Shown here piece by piece: positions 1 to 13,900 of a stretch of DNA of 64,000 bases (position 1 is its first letter; the number at the start of each line of letters is the position of its first letter). The notes below the pieces were generated by a model. That model made no database searches and was not told the DNA's origin. It saw only the letters and a list, made by a program, of their open reading frames with translations. The translations under genes were made by a program, and so were the position numbers. Origin of the DNA: Siphonodentalium dalli (taxonomy: Eukaryota; Mollusca; Scaphopoda; Gadilida; Siphonodentaliidae); assembly GCA_032622095.1 (NCBI GenBank), contig CP136067.1, positions 120,561,030 through 120,625,029 of the forward strand, given 5' to 3'.

Positions 1-284
1 AGTGGGTGGATAATGTTGCCTACTACCTCGCCCAACCAGACAGAACCAATCCGATGGCTAAGTTAGGAAACACGATGTTACCAGTAAATCAATCAATCAA
101 TTTTATCTGTACGTTAAACCATGTAATGCCGAGTATACATCAATATAGTCTTATAGAATAATAAGACTAAAAATGGACAGATTATGTGAAATAAAGTGAG
201 GAAGTATCTTAACTGGCAAATGGACCTCTATGATAATATATTATAGCATGCAACCTATATATGTCCACTACGGTGACGATAACA

Positions 285-320
<36 letters not shown>

Positions 321-382
321 TGCTTAATTTTTTATAACCGAGTTACATACAGTGACTATTTTGGCAGAATCTATGCCATATA

Positions 383-410
383 CAGTAATGTCCTAAATAA
401 TCGATGAGAT
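383..410. mobile_element. Solo end of the TA-flanked palindromic MITE
   Basis: CAGTAATGTCCTAAATAATC preceded by TA matches the terminus of the copies at 9641, 20036, 25473 and 49224. The rest of the element is absent. Confidence 0.55.
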
Positions 411-460
411 AACATATATGATTGGCATACCATCAGACCGGCGTGGTTTCAAGTTACAGT

Positions 461-700
461 AGTAAGTAAGTAATGCTTTATTCTCAGCCATTATACATGG
501 TACATGAGAAAACGTATACACACTATATACAAATTAGAACTTTCCAGGGTTTGTTCCGAATATTGGAACGTACTGTAATTACAAGTATACATAGATGAAA
601 TACAATGCAGACAATAATCAGTTACGATTCAATTTTACATTATCATGTCCGGAATAGAGAAATCAAATTTCGACAGACCTATCTAAAGATTCTAAGTGAA
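461..700 (-). mobile_element. LINE 3'-end remnant (minus strand)
   Basis: Read on the minus strand this ends with an AATAAAG signal followed by a short (TTAC)n tail, visible on the + strand as GTAAGTAAGTAATGCTTTATT from about 465. Short microsatellite tails after a polyadenylation-like signal are typical of CR1/L2-type LINE 3' ends. No intact coding remains. The upstream limit is uncertain. Confidence 0.45.
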
Positions 701-839
701 CCAAAAAAAGAAATTACATTAGGTATATATCATGATCAATATATAGTGCTGTTTTGTCATTGTTTTTGAAACCAAGATGTTGCAAATAACGATGTATCAA
801 TATTACGTACATGATTATTATCCGTAATGAAATTGAGTT

Positions 840-1050
840 ATATAATATATATATATACACACTTACATACACACACATAAATATATAAACCACACACATA
901 CATGCATATCATCACATACATATAAACACACATATACATACATATACATACACACATATATACATATATATCAATATACATACATATATAAGTATATATA
1001 CACATATATACATATATACACACATACACACGCACATATATATATATAGT
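840..1050. repeat. CA/TA-rich compound microsatellite
   Basis: Alternating runs of TATA and CACA (for example near 852-890 and 920-1050) fill this stretch. Spurious Met/Tyr/Val-rich open frames on the minus strand arise from it and are not genes. Confidence 0.85.
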
Positions 1051-1846
1051 GGCACATTCGTTATTCGTTATGACATCTTGCATGTCTAAAACACGTAGAA
1101 ACCATAAAAATAGCAACATAATAGGCATAGTTGTACTATGAATCAAGAAAATACGACGTGATCTTCACATATATGTGTGTCTGCATGTTGAAGGGTCTTT
1201 GTTTCTTTTCAGTTGGACTCGATTTAAAAGTTCGCCGCTCGGTTGCAAAACCCCTTTCTTTTTCATTCCACAGTGGACGAAGTGTGCCAAGGCCCGTAAA
1301 AAGTTTTAGTCGTTACTGGTCACTATTTGATTGATACCAAACAAAACGAGAGAAAATATACTAGAAGTCCTTACAAGACGTACATTAATCACCAACTGTA
1401 TATCAACGTCGGCCAAGTGTAATTTGCACGGTAACAACAGTTCGACCAATCTGCCATCAAGCGATATACTTCCGAATGCCTGTTGATTGAGGCCCGATCA
1501 GTAAGCCTGATGTTTCATCCTCATCCTCGACTCATTGGACCTCGAGATAATACTACGGTAAAGAAAGCAAATCGTTTGTTCTCGCCATCAATCGCCTCGG
1601 GGGTTCCAAGTCGCCGAGAATTGTTGTCACGTGACCAGGTCTGTTCGATATAGCAAGCGCGACAAGAACTATCGAACCACTCACTAATGACAGCGCAGAC
1701 GATAGAGACCAGTGTGTTGTTTGACTGTTATCTCTTGTTGTATACTTCAATAACTTCGATGGAAAATCTGGGATTACTTAAAACTTAAGGTCTTCGATAA
1801 CGATGATAACCAAAGAATCGGATTTTTGGATAATTTTATTCAGAGA

Positions 1847-1956
1847 ATGTTTCCGGAGTTATTATTTCTTCATTTGATTATTTTGTTAAGTTTGCCATCA
1901 TCGTGTTACCCGAAGGGTGATAAGGAACTGCCGCCTATACATTGGAATTATTCAAA
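1847..1956 (+). CDS. Ephrin exon 1: start codon, signal peptide
   Basis: The ATG at 1847 is the first in-frame ATG after an in-frame TAA at 1751, and it has A at -3. Residues 1-20 form a hydrophobic leader (LLFLHLIILLSLPSSC), with cleavage likely near 19-21. The exon ends with HWNYS plus two bases of an Asn codon, then a perfect GTAAGT donor at 1957 (phase 2). The single base from the next exon completes N37. HW-N-x-S followed by a basic stretch is the usual start of the ephrin domain, which is why this short exon, invisible to simple ORF calling, is assigned to a gene 22 kb downstream. Confidence 0.88.
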
Positions 1957-4900
1957 GTAAGTTCAAAACATATTTTTTTAAAATATCACGTGACGCATAT
2001 TATCATCAGTCATTGTGCGTGTCCTATTTGCCTAGTTATTATTATAAGCGGCTTCATCTTGTACTCCCTTTAGGGGGAAGAACTACACTTAAGTTAGCAT
2101 AACTTGCGCTCCGTTCCCCTTTATAAATACCATTATTTCTTATATGTACGATTTATGTTTTATATCGGAGGTTTTACAAACACAATATGTTTTAACTTGT
2201 GAACTTCCCCTTAATCCAGATATGTTTAACATTCTCCAACGACATTAATAAAGTGACGTGAAACACTCCAGTTGGGTGATTAAATAGAAATGGTGAATAA
2301 TCTTCCTCATAGTCGTTATATTTTACAAATATTATATCCAAATTGACAACACACATCGTCATTCTTATATATTAATGAAATGCAGTGACTCTCGATGGCG
2401 AAAACATTTTCGTAAGTTTATCGACGATAGTTGCGTCCTGAATCTAGAAGTAAATATTTACCTTTGAGAGTAGTTCGGACGATGTTTTCTATGGAGTGGT
2501 ACTGTCGATTTGCTTCAGATTTTCGGCTATATTAGTAGAATGTTACATCCCCCCAGTTGGCATGGCGCCTGCATACTAACTTATCAGTTTCACGTACCCC
2601 GAACAAGTCCATAATATGTCTTTAACATTAGGGTGTAAAATATTCGTTTAATATAATGTCCGCCTCATCCACTTGCTTTTTAGTTTTATTTTTCTTTAAT
2701 CTTTTCGAATGACAACAAATAACAACTCGTCCCATTGAACCATGTTAGAGAGGTTTTCCCTTACTTTTCCAACTGGAGTTTCTCATAGTAAAATCATTAC
2801 CTTGTAATACAAAACCGGATTACATGTACATACATGCAAGTCTTACACTGAACATTAGTTTCGATGCCTTCTACTTGTACATTCTTTGATGGCAAGTCAC
2901 AGTTCAAAGCATTTCTTAATGACGTATTACCTCACATGTTAATGAGGCCATCGAGGCAAACGCTGATTACTGTTTTCACGCCAATATTTATTTCTGAAAG
3001 TCAATTCTTGTTGATGGGGACTATACACCATGGGAATTTTTAGTAAATTACTATTTAAAATAAATTCCATTAAACAAATGTTGGGATATCTCAGGTAATT
3101 ATATGTTGTCAACAAAATAACACGTTCACGAGGGAGTATAGAGATTAACATTTCTCACAAACGGACCAGGTATCTCTCACACATAACTGTTCGCTCATTC
3201 TCCGAACCGAACGTGACATTTGAACATTCTTCCGGCATGTTCAGAGGACTAAATCCCCCCAAAACCTCGGTGAATTTACCATGCTATATCTCGTTATTGT
3301 TACATCTGTTTGAAGTGTTGTCCTCTGTTCGCTTGTCCTCATGGCCCCTTTGATACGCGGTGACTCAAGGATCGAGATTGCTGGTCGAACAATACTAGCG
3401 AAAGTCTCCGTACCTTTGTTGTGTTGGCAATACAAAGTGATTCCTTTATCTTCATGTTGTGGGTTTTGTGTGTCAAGAGTATCAAAAAATGACATTCTTC
3501 GTCATTCAATAGTATCGCCAACATAATTACCCCGCTGCCCTCAGAAAGTTCGTCAAATATTATGATAAAGTATTCTGGATTGTTACAATTTTCTTATTTT
3601 GACAATTTTTCTCGTAATTTTCTAAAAAATTGGGGAAATGCAAAACATGGGATAAAATGCCACAGAAAAGCGAAGTACCAGCAGGTGTTTCTCAATTTTC
3701 ACTTAAGTCTGGTAAGGAAAAATCCGTTGCAACCCTCCGCTTTTGGTCAGATTATTCCTATTGGCACCCGAAAAAACAATGTAGGCCATTTTGGACTAAC
3801 ATTTAAATTTACTTTACTATAGAAAATGGCTGGACAATTAAAATATTATAGAAATATAAATTTAACCCTTTGTTTACTAAATACTCATTGACGAGTACAT
3901 GTAGCTCCCTTGTTCAGATGTTCAGAAATGTTCAGATGATAAGTTCAACAAACTCAGATAATAATTTCAACAAACGACCATATAACTTATTATCTGAATA
4001 TTTTCAAAAAATGAATACATGTGTATGCAGCCTTCTGCACTAGTATTATCTTTTCGCCGGTGTGGCGTCTTCTCTTGTAACCTGAATACCCCATCCATAC
4101 GAATAATAGACCAACCCATTTATTCTGTTTTAACTGGATGGGGGAATACATTTAGTAAAGAAAGGGTTAATAACCTAATGTTCGGTCCGAAATTTACAAC
4201 TACCGATGTTCCAGATTTTAGATATTCAAAATGTCTGTCCAGAATCGGGGAGGGGAGGGTCACTCCGACGACCCAACGACCTTTCCCCATAACCACGTCC
4301 ATGTGTTCCTATAGCCACCAGTTTTAGCCAAATTGGTCATCAATATGCCATCGACACAGTATTACCCGCCCCCATTATGTCGGATAGCAGCATTATAAAC
4401 GCTCTCTAGCAATAACCCTGTCATTTCTTATATAACCCTGCCATCAATCAACGCGCCAATCTCGTCTGTGCTATCTGCTTCTGGATGCCTTCTCACCATA
4501 GCTTTTATTGTTCTCTGGATTCCCCCGAACAGTTGTCCACGTCTCAGGCAACATTCCACAGCACAACGCCAAGATTAATGGTGGAAGGTTTGGAAACAAT
4601 TTACGTAGACCTCAGCGATAAATAACTCGAGTCTGCTGTCTACAGATAGACCATCCATCAGGTCTGTGAGCTGACCGAATGGCATGTTGGAATTGTAAGA
4701 TTTACATGACAATGAATTCTTCTGGTGCTGTTTCCGTTGTCTGGAGATAAGGGGTTGGAACTAATGTTGTTTTGTTCGAATAATGTTATAGGGGGATATT
4801 TGAACTTAAGTGTACGTTCAGAGGACCACGATTCAATCGTAAGTGGAGCAATCGGACCCGACGAGATCGTGGATAGTTTGTTCACACGATTGCGATGTCG

Positions 4901-7900
4901 TCGGGCATTATGATATCGTAGGTTGTTCCTAAAGCATGTGATTGACTACCCTACGGTCATTTCCAGCTACGAGTTTTACGTACACACGACTGCGATTACG
5001 TCGCAAGTGGAGGTAACCAAGGATACGCCACGATTTCGCATCTAAAATCAAACAGAGCTTGATATTATTTTTTTACCTACGTTTTTGACGTGGGCATGCG
5101 CAGTCGAACTAACGGTTACTTCCTCCGACGGAAATCTTTCCACTTACGATTGTATCGTGATCGTCTGAACGTTCACTTATAAGGTGGCGCTGAGAGGACC
5201 AATGTTTCCAACCTGGCTGAAATCTCAGTTACTAAAACCTGGAAATTCACAAGTGTCCACAATTTGCATTCATGACAAACTAAACATGTTCTCTTAACTA
5301 TGCACATACTGCTGCATTGAAAATGGAGATGTCCCGTTAGTCTGAATTAGTTGACATGTTTTGAAATGAAAACATCTTTTTGAACACTAAATTGTGCTGA
5401 GCTGTTGATGATGCATTAAAGTGATGTGAAACACTCCGGTATGGTGATCAAATAGAAATTGAGAATAACCTTGCTCAAAGTAGTTATTTCTTACGAATAT
5501 TAATCCAAATCGACGATACACACTGTCATTTTTATATATTAATTAAATGCAAAGACTCGCGAAGGCGAAATCATTTGTGTTTGTTTATCGCCGATAGTTG
5601 CGTCCCGATTCAAGATGTAAATATTTACAATTGAGCTTAGTTCAGACGATGTTTTCTATGGAGTGGTATGGTCGATATCTTCGAAATGTTCGGCGATGTT
5701 AGTATAATGCTGCATTCTCCAGGTTGGCATAGCGCCTGAGTACTAACTGATCAATTTCACGCACCCGAACAAGTCCATAATATGTCTTTAAGAAATTCAA
5801 GCGATGTATGTATAATATATGCAAATTAGAATTTAGGTTTCAATTTTATTAGAACGTTTGAAGGGCTTAAAGGTTGGGTGGTTGTAGTAATTTCCTCCTG
5901 CTGTTCTGGTTAAGTTTGTATTGACCTGATTCAGTTAATGGTGCTGATAAGGGTTGTAGACATGCATACACACGGTACAGAACATTAAGGTGATAATATG
6001 CGGCCATACACCATTTGTATGTGTCTTCATATTGCCCGAAGCTGGCTATCATACTCATTGATAATTCTTAAGATCCCTGGGTACTTTATCAGTCCGATGA
6101 CAACAGTGATATACGAGACACGTGCTAGATATGTACCGAATGGCCGCGATCATTGCCATTCCAAAATAAAACACAGCCCCAGGGAAACACCTCAATCTGC
6201 ATATCACAGTGCGCAGTTGTGGTTCGCGTTTTATGGCATGCCGATGTGCACAAATCCGACATGGTAGATTGTGAATGATGCCTGACTTCCTCCGATAGTA
6301 TTTTTGGCATTCCGGTTCAACAATAAATGCCAGTTGTATATGTCATGTCTGTAAACACATCCTATTTTATACAGGTTTTATTGTTTTCGATGCATGTTTT
6401 ATTTGAGATTCTGCATAATGAGTATTATGCGCTCTTAATTTAACAAAACAATAAATTAAAAATCGCCATTCCTATTGTATGAACATTTAAGGCTTATATG
6501 ATCAAGCAGCTTCAGTTTTGCAACATTTTTCCAATACACATATTTCGCCGTTAGCTTGTTCAATGCGCATAAACATTATTTAGGCTATTTATTGTAAAAA
6601 AAAATAATTAAATTTTTATTTAGGTATAAATTATCATTATTGAGTCTACAAATTTAATTTTGTTATTGTACATGTAACTGGACATCTGAACGCAGCTTCT
6701 ACAGCTTTACATTTATGTCGTATATTTTGTGAGATTTTCTGTTCAGTAACATTTACGTCACGCAGAAGTAACACAATTTTCGCTTTAATATGCGTTTGAA
6801 ATTGTGTAAATTTTTGTGTCCTCAACCATCGAGTCAGGATTTCGACAATTTAATCAGATATAATTAGAAAAAAAAGATAGATATCAAGAGTTGTATCATT
6901 TGTGTGCTAGGTGACTGTGTCCCGATTGTTAGTTATCAATCTTTGTCGGAGATGTGACTCGCCTGAGGGCAATCATTTGTTTACCAAGTATTGGCAGGGG
7001 TTGTCGATGGTGATTGATCGTTAGCTGGAATGAGCAATTACCTGTCGTAACAAGGTAGTCATTGTTATACCTGTGTGTAGGTCTTGTTGTACCCGTGTTA
7101 GTTGTTAATTGGATGCCTGAAGGTGATGTAGATTAAAGTTTTGATTGGTGATCCGCCAGTGTTCTCCGCTAATGAAGCAATCAGTCAGTTATACGATCGT
7201 ATTACATGTGATATATCGGCAGAACATCTATTTATTTCTGACAAAGATGGCCCTTTTGGTGTATTTTTCTAGCCATCTTTCACAATCTCTCGACAAGGTA
7301 GTCATTGTTATACATGTGTTTACGTCTTGTTGGACCCGTGTTAGTTGTTAATTGGGTGCCTGGAGGTGATGTAGATTAAAATTTTGATTGGTGATCCGCC
7401 AGTCTTCTCCGATAATGAAGCAATCAATCCAACCTGTTCTCGTGAAAATAGGAACAATACGGGGTTATTTTGAATGTCGCGATTTAGGCCCATATAGAGC
7501 TTATTTGAGAATAAATACGCTCTATATGACGTAAATCGTGGCAGTTAAAATAAGCCTGTATATAGCTTATTTGAATTCAAAATGAGCACATATAGGCACT
7601 ATTTAATCTACTTTTTTCATCGACACGACGTACCAGATGGACGCTCTTTATAATATGTTTCACTGCGACCCGCGTCATTCAACTGAATAATGGTTATACG
7701 TCCTATATGGGCTTAAGTCATTTCAAATAAGTCCAATACGAACCTATTTAGATATTTAGATCCTATATGAACATATTCGTATAAGGATACGTAGATCAGT
7801 CATATATATATGACTGATTTCATGTGATATATCGGCAGAACATCAATTTATTTCTGACACAGATGGCCCTTTCGGTGTATTTTTCGAGCCATATTTCTCC

Positions 7901-10900
7901 ATCTCTCGAACAAAATAGTCCTTTATCTTAACCCTTTCAGTGCCAAGTCCGATTTTTATATCAACCCATATTTTCTTGATCATTTTTCAAATTTATTGAT
8001 TATAATAATGTGATACATTGATGGAAAGAGCTCTTAAAGCTCTTTCCGTCAATGTATCACATTATTATAATCAATACATTTGAAAAATGATCAAGGAAAT
8101 GTGGGTTGATACAAAAATCGGACTTGGCACTGAAAGGGTTAAAGGAACCATGCGACGAAGCGACAAGTTTCGGATATCTCTCATGTAATCCTTTCTGGTG
8201 ACTTTAGGTTTTAGATAGACGTGGCTCATTTGAATCTCAAAATTATTTAAAGTCTACGTATAATGTGGAAGGAGAGATAAGAAATTTTACTAATTACACG
8301 AATGCATTGTCATCAGGCTGGAACAAAAACTCCCAAAAGTCAGAAATGTTTTAGCCGGTCAATTAATCACACATAAGTGCATGAGGTAAACGCTCTTTAT
8401 GTTTACCACCATATCGCTCGTTATTGTGATAAGCTGACAAACACGTTGGCAACAATTATAGGATAGATTCTATATATGACGAACACCCACTCAACTTGAA
8501 GCATATCCTGTTATATGTCAATGTTTAGGGGGTCTTGTCTGTGCTCTATATGTCCTTATCTAGCTGACGAATGTATAGCTTTATTATGAAATATTAGCAT
8601 GACATGTTAGTAAAGTGGTGGTCTATAGTCCGGTCGTCGCTTTGAATAGTCTTTAAGTCTTATATGCATATTTGATACCGCTGTTGGGTTAACTCGAATT
8701 GAAGCAATATGATCTCACTGCGCCTATGATTTCATTTATTGTAATATCTTCAGTACTTTTCTTCTATTTATCGACAAGAATTTACGAAACATGCAATTAC
8801 TGAGTCAGAGTCGATAATCGTCCCGTATGACGATGTCCTATATCGTTCCATTTTAGCACCCCTGCTACGCTTCTTTGGGCTGCATTCACTGAATGCCCTT
8901 TTCACTACCATAATGGATAATTGGCCTAACGTAAATAGGCGACATACCACAATGGGTCATAACACCGGGAATCCCCCAATTAAATATGATACAAGCATAG
9001 GTGTCACACACTTCAAGCATTGTCGCATATACGAGCTACTAGACACTGAGTAAATAAAATTTGGCCCTAACCCTATACATGGGCATAACATCTTTGGTAT
9101 TAAAAATATATGTTTGGTTTTATTTCACCGAGACAATTCGATAAGGGCATATAATCGGATTGTTTGGAGAAGAAAGGGTTATAAAATGCATGACACCCGA
9201 AGAATTGCGGATGTACCCAAGGTGGTAATCAAACTGTCAATACAGAAAGTATTTTGTGTGTAATTTCGCTGAACGTGTTCGGGTGGGGGTAGCCATTAGA
9301 TATAATTGCATAACTATGCATTTACACAGGAAGCACAATAATAGAACTATTGCTCTTTCATTTTGACAGATTTATATACTTTTGTTCTGTTCTTCTCGTC
9401 TATTGAATACGTAATGCGTATTTTGACGCAAAATGCCAAGAACATAGTTTGGATGTTATGCAAAGAGAGGAAGATGTCACGTATTGTTACCAATAAAATT
9501 AAGATTGTAATTGTATACGATTGGCTGTTGGTGCACAATGATGGAATTAAATTCGTCATTTAATATCCCGGATTATATCTAAGATAGTTTGTGTATATAG
9601 GTATAAATCATCGGTAAGTGTCTGTCTGCGAGGTAACCTACAGTAATGCTCTAATTAATCGACCTCTTAACCACAGCAGAATTATGGGTAACTTTTCAGG
9701 ATTTAGTCGATGAATGGCAACAAGCCATATTTCCGACTAAATCCTGAAAAGTTACCCATAATTCTGCTGTGGTTAAGGGGTCGATTAATTAGAGCATTAC
9801 TGTATATAGCTGTCAATGTAAGCCGCCAAAGTAGATGGCACGATAGAATGACACAAAATTAGTCAGATTAGAATGCCGCGGCCGGTCGCCAAATGAAAGT
9901 TATCTTGGATTTAAAGATATAAAGATATAACATCTATAACCATACTGTCATGTTAATTTATTCACATGATAAAGATGACACGTTATATGCTATAGTCGGG
10001 ATGCCGAAAATAAATAGGAGATGATGTCTGCAACAAATGAAAGATTACTAAGATTAGGGACTCATTTTCCCCCGTTTTGAAGGCAAGGGATTTCGTGGTA
10101 TAGCGAGCAAGACCCCCGGTGGTTTATCATAGAATATGGAAAACATTTGATCACACAATCGAAATAGAAGCTAAAACTCCCATGGAGTATTATTTAAGGA
10201 AACGTTAAAATAACGTGAACAGGTCAAACGTTCAATACTCAATAGGGTCATCATCAGTTGCAAGTCGCTGATACTGCAACCTACTACGTGTATATGTTAT
10301 ATAACATTTCGACTCTTTACAGACTAAATCTTTGGTTTTAGGCTGTGTTTGCTTTGACCTATTTACCTTATTTATTTGTCTCTTCGTCAAAGAGGTGCTA
10401 ACGTCTTATGCTATATGAATGACAAAAAAAACCCCGTATATTGCCCGAGATTAGCATTAAAATATCTGGCAATAGTTAATCAGCCAAACACTCGTGAATT
10501 AATAATTCTGAAAAATATAAGTACAACACATATTAGACTCATCATGAGAGTCACTACCGGACTCAGTTATCACTGAAAAATAAACAACCGATGCCGACGA
10601 TTTGCTTGAAATGGGCCTGACAAATTGACCAGCGTCTACCCTTGTTAAAACTGATATGGTATATAGACACATTTGTTTTTATAGGGGAGTAGTTTTGAGC
10701 CTACGTAAGCTCCTTTTTTCTACAACTGCGACAATACAATGCTTGATGGAATCTCAAATTGATGGATAGACAGATGCTCCTAGCTCACAACAATGCCAAA
10801 ACAAACAGCGATATGCACACGAGATAGCATTCCATGGCATTCACATGCTTCAGATTGTGCATCATGAGAAGAAGATGGTTTGTTGTTTCTTCTCGCTGTC

Positions 10901-13900
10901 TTTGCTCTCGTAACATTGTTTGCTTTCGTGTGATTGATCCGCTCTTCTTCAGCTATGATATCACGCCTTGGGCGATGGATAGCTGAGACCTAACGCGCAC
11001 CTTCATACGAGATGGATGTCTTCCCGCAGCTTGCTGACAAATGAAATAATGACATCACAAAAATTATCACGGTAGTTGCCAGTCTTGCGTGTGATACTAC
11101 TTTATTCAGACACTTCAATTTACGGCAATGGTTTCAGCACCCGGGGCCTTGCACGAATTGTGCTTTGATCCTTCTCGGGACATTTTATGTGCGGTTTTTG
11201 TCCGTTTGTCAGTTTGCCCGCTGACTATTTTTTCTGAATTAGTCTGCCACCACACCCTTAACATTGTGAACGACTCGGCCAATTCCGCTTCGCTCGGAAA
11301 TAACCTCTTCCATAGATAAGCACCATATTCACGCAATGATACAATACACGACCCTGTTAATAAGGTCAATGACCTTGACGCATATGTGTGAATGGAGCAG
11401 AATTATTCACTGAATAGCTGTAAAAAAAACTTGATCATGCATTAAATATTAATAAATAGTAATAGCAATAATTATAGTTTAATAGACGAGTATCCAAGTC
11501 AACAGCCGTATATCCCGGCAGTATGCAAATGATCAATCAGGTGATAGAAAAATTCCGGGCAGATATGGTGTCTATTTATGGGAGGTGTTATTTTCATGTC
11601 AAAACTGGCCGAACCGTTGAGTTTTCCACCATGGCTGACCATCTTCTTCATTTGAATATTCAACTTTTGGATAATTTTGGGTAATTGCTCTGACATAATG
11701 TTGATACATATGCAGAAGCAAGTCGACAATATATACGTAAAACAGTTTTCCGGACATCAATTCTCCAGTTTGCTTTCTGTTGTTTTTCCGACCATCACTA
11801 ATAAAGGTTGGTCCAGTAGTCCATACGGTCAGGAGCTGTCACGAGCTTCTCATAAATAGCGGGACCGGATGATTGATAATAGCTAAGTACGAGCGACGAG
11901 CAGCATACTGATTCGTGTATCTGGTCAGATTTGTTCAGTTGTTGATAGTGGTGGTAAATGTTATCTCATAACCGCACACGATAGTCACAAGCATCACTTT
12001 AAGCCATTGGTCGTGTTTAATGAGTCATTATTGAAATATAGATTAAACATTGGCTCCTGTATGATACATGCATCTGTACAGGAATAGCAATTGAGAAACG
12101 AAAAAAATAGCAGCCTAGTGGCCTTCGATTTTTTTAGGTTCACAAGGCCATGGTCTTTACATGTTCCTTTGTGCGGGCACACCAAATTGAACATGGACGC
12201 CAATAAACCCATTCGTAAAATGTTTGGCGCGAGGGATAATCTCTTGGGTAAACTCATAGATGGTGAATTCAAGGTATGGCGCCGCAATAAATCAAGCAAG
12301 AAACCTTGGCGTCGAGTTCCTCTATCAATGGTCACAAAACTCAAAGTGTCCCTTTCAAAATAACAAAGAGGCTAACGGGCCGAGATGAGCCTCATTCTCG
12401 CCGGCTATGAGAATAATGAGTGGGTCCTCGATGATATTGAGACCACTAAGGTCTGACCAGGTTTGCGCGTGACACTTTGAAAACAGCTGCTGGTCGAGCA
12501 ACAGGCAGGCAGATGCTTTCTGTGTTGACTATAGTTACCCTTTGGTACCCCCGTCGCGATAACATTTAATGGCCGTGTACTAAATCGGGTTTGTCCAGCT
12601 AGCGGATCAGTCTCTTGGTCACTGTGGCTTCCGGCTCATGTTATTCATTAGGAGGCTTTAATATATAAAAGAAATCCCATTCTATCTTCTTTTCTTTTTT
12701 AGATTTGACATGGGTGCATGGTTCATTATTATTTGTTTCGGCTGCATCACCACTGTTTCCGAGAGAAGTTTCCCCGAAATCCCGTTTTATTAATTTCGTA
12801 TATTGGCCAGGTAACAAGTATATATCCTAAAGTTAGCAAACCTAAGGTACAAATTGGTGTATAATATATAGGAAACAATCGACAAATTTAAACTCAAGAT
12901 TGGTCCAAATGTATTCATGAATGTTCCTAGGATTGGCAATACTGCATGGTAGCCCCAAGATGTCTGGAAATGGTTGTGCATTAACACAGGTGCATGCGGT
13001 GGTGCAGGGGGCACGCTGGGCTCCATGCAGCCCTTTGTCTGAATTTCCGCCACCCCTAACATATGTACATGTACATTCGAGCAGTTTTGCCCATGCTTTC
13101 GCTTGACGCTGATAGGATGCGTCAGCATACACGATCGTTGATATAATTCGCTTAATTGACGCTTGAAATTTACTACATTTGTATAATGAATGTCTATACA
13201 CGAAACTCTTATTCCAACACGCAAAAATGACGTTTGAATGGGATCCCCTTCCTTGCAGAGGAAGTCGAGTCACGCTCTCATCCATAATATCGGAAAAATA
13301 ATCTCGGAATTCGTTGGGCTTGCATAGCTAATATTGCACGAGGCGTTCGGCGACACGACAAAATGTGATAAATCAAACCTCAATGGATGCGTACCACCGA
13401 AAGCATGTTGAGTAAAACTCGAGGAAAATGTCGTAAATATTAATAATCTCGCGGAATCTTGAGGATATTGTAATGTGGCCATTATCGCAACATGAGTAAT
13501 CCATCAACTCGAGCAAGTCTCGCGGTGTCCTGGGACGACAATCGAACAGACCTGAATAACGTCATCTTCTAGCCGTGACTGAGCCTTTGATCTCCACCAC
13601 GACAAAAGTGAATTGATCTTAGTGTGCTCTTTGATCGTAGAAAGCATTTTCGACACATTCTTGTTTTGTGATTCAGTGTATATGTGGTGAAATATTAAAT
13701 AATTATCCGACCACATGCATGTACTATCGGCTGAGACGTGGTATATACGCAGGAGTAGCATAATAATGACACCAGTTCGAGGGTGGAATTTGTATCCAAG
13801 TAAAACAGTTCCTGCAGTATATTTCCTGATTTTTTTTAAAGTTTTCTCATTCTCTGTTAATGTGATGTTGTACGATGTATATTTATCGTGTACTATACCC

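Larger units (their letters stand above)
1..1846. other. Upstream flank of the ephrin gene
   Basis: Contains a TA microsatellite next to a poly-T run (283-317), a solo MITE end (383-410), a LINE 3' remnant (about 461-700) and a CA/TA-rich compound microsatellite (840-1050). About 1130-1846 is unique-looking sequence of more balanced base content, directly upstream of the ephrin start. It may hold the 5' UTR and promoter, but I see no clear TATA or initiator that would fix a transcription start. Confidence 0.5.

Noticed and set aside
840-1146. Tyr/Met/Val-rich frames on the minus strand
   Set aside because: Direct products of a CA/TA microsatellite.
12790-13285. Two overlapping minus-strand frames of about 145 codons
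   Set aside because: They overlap each other in different frames, with no conserved motif. Most likely chance.
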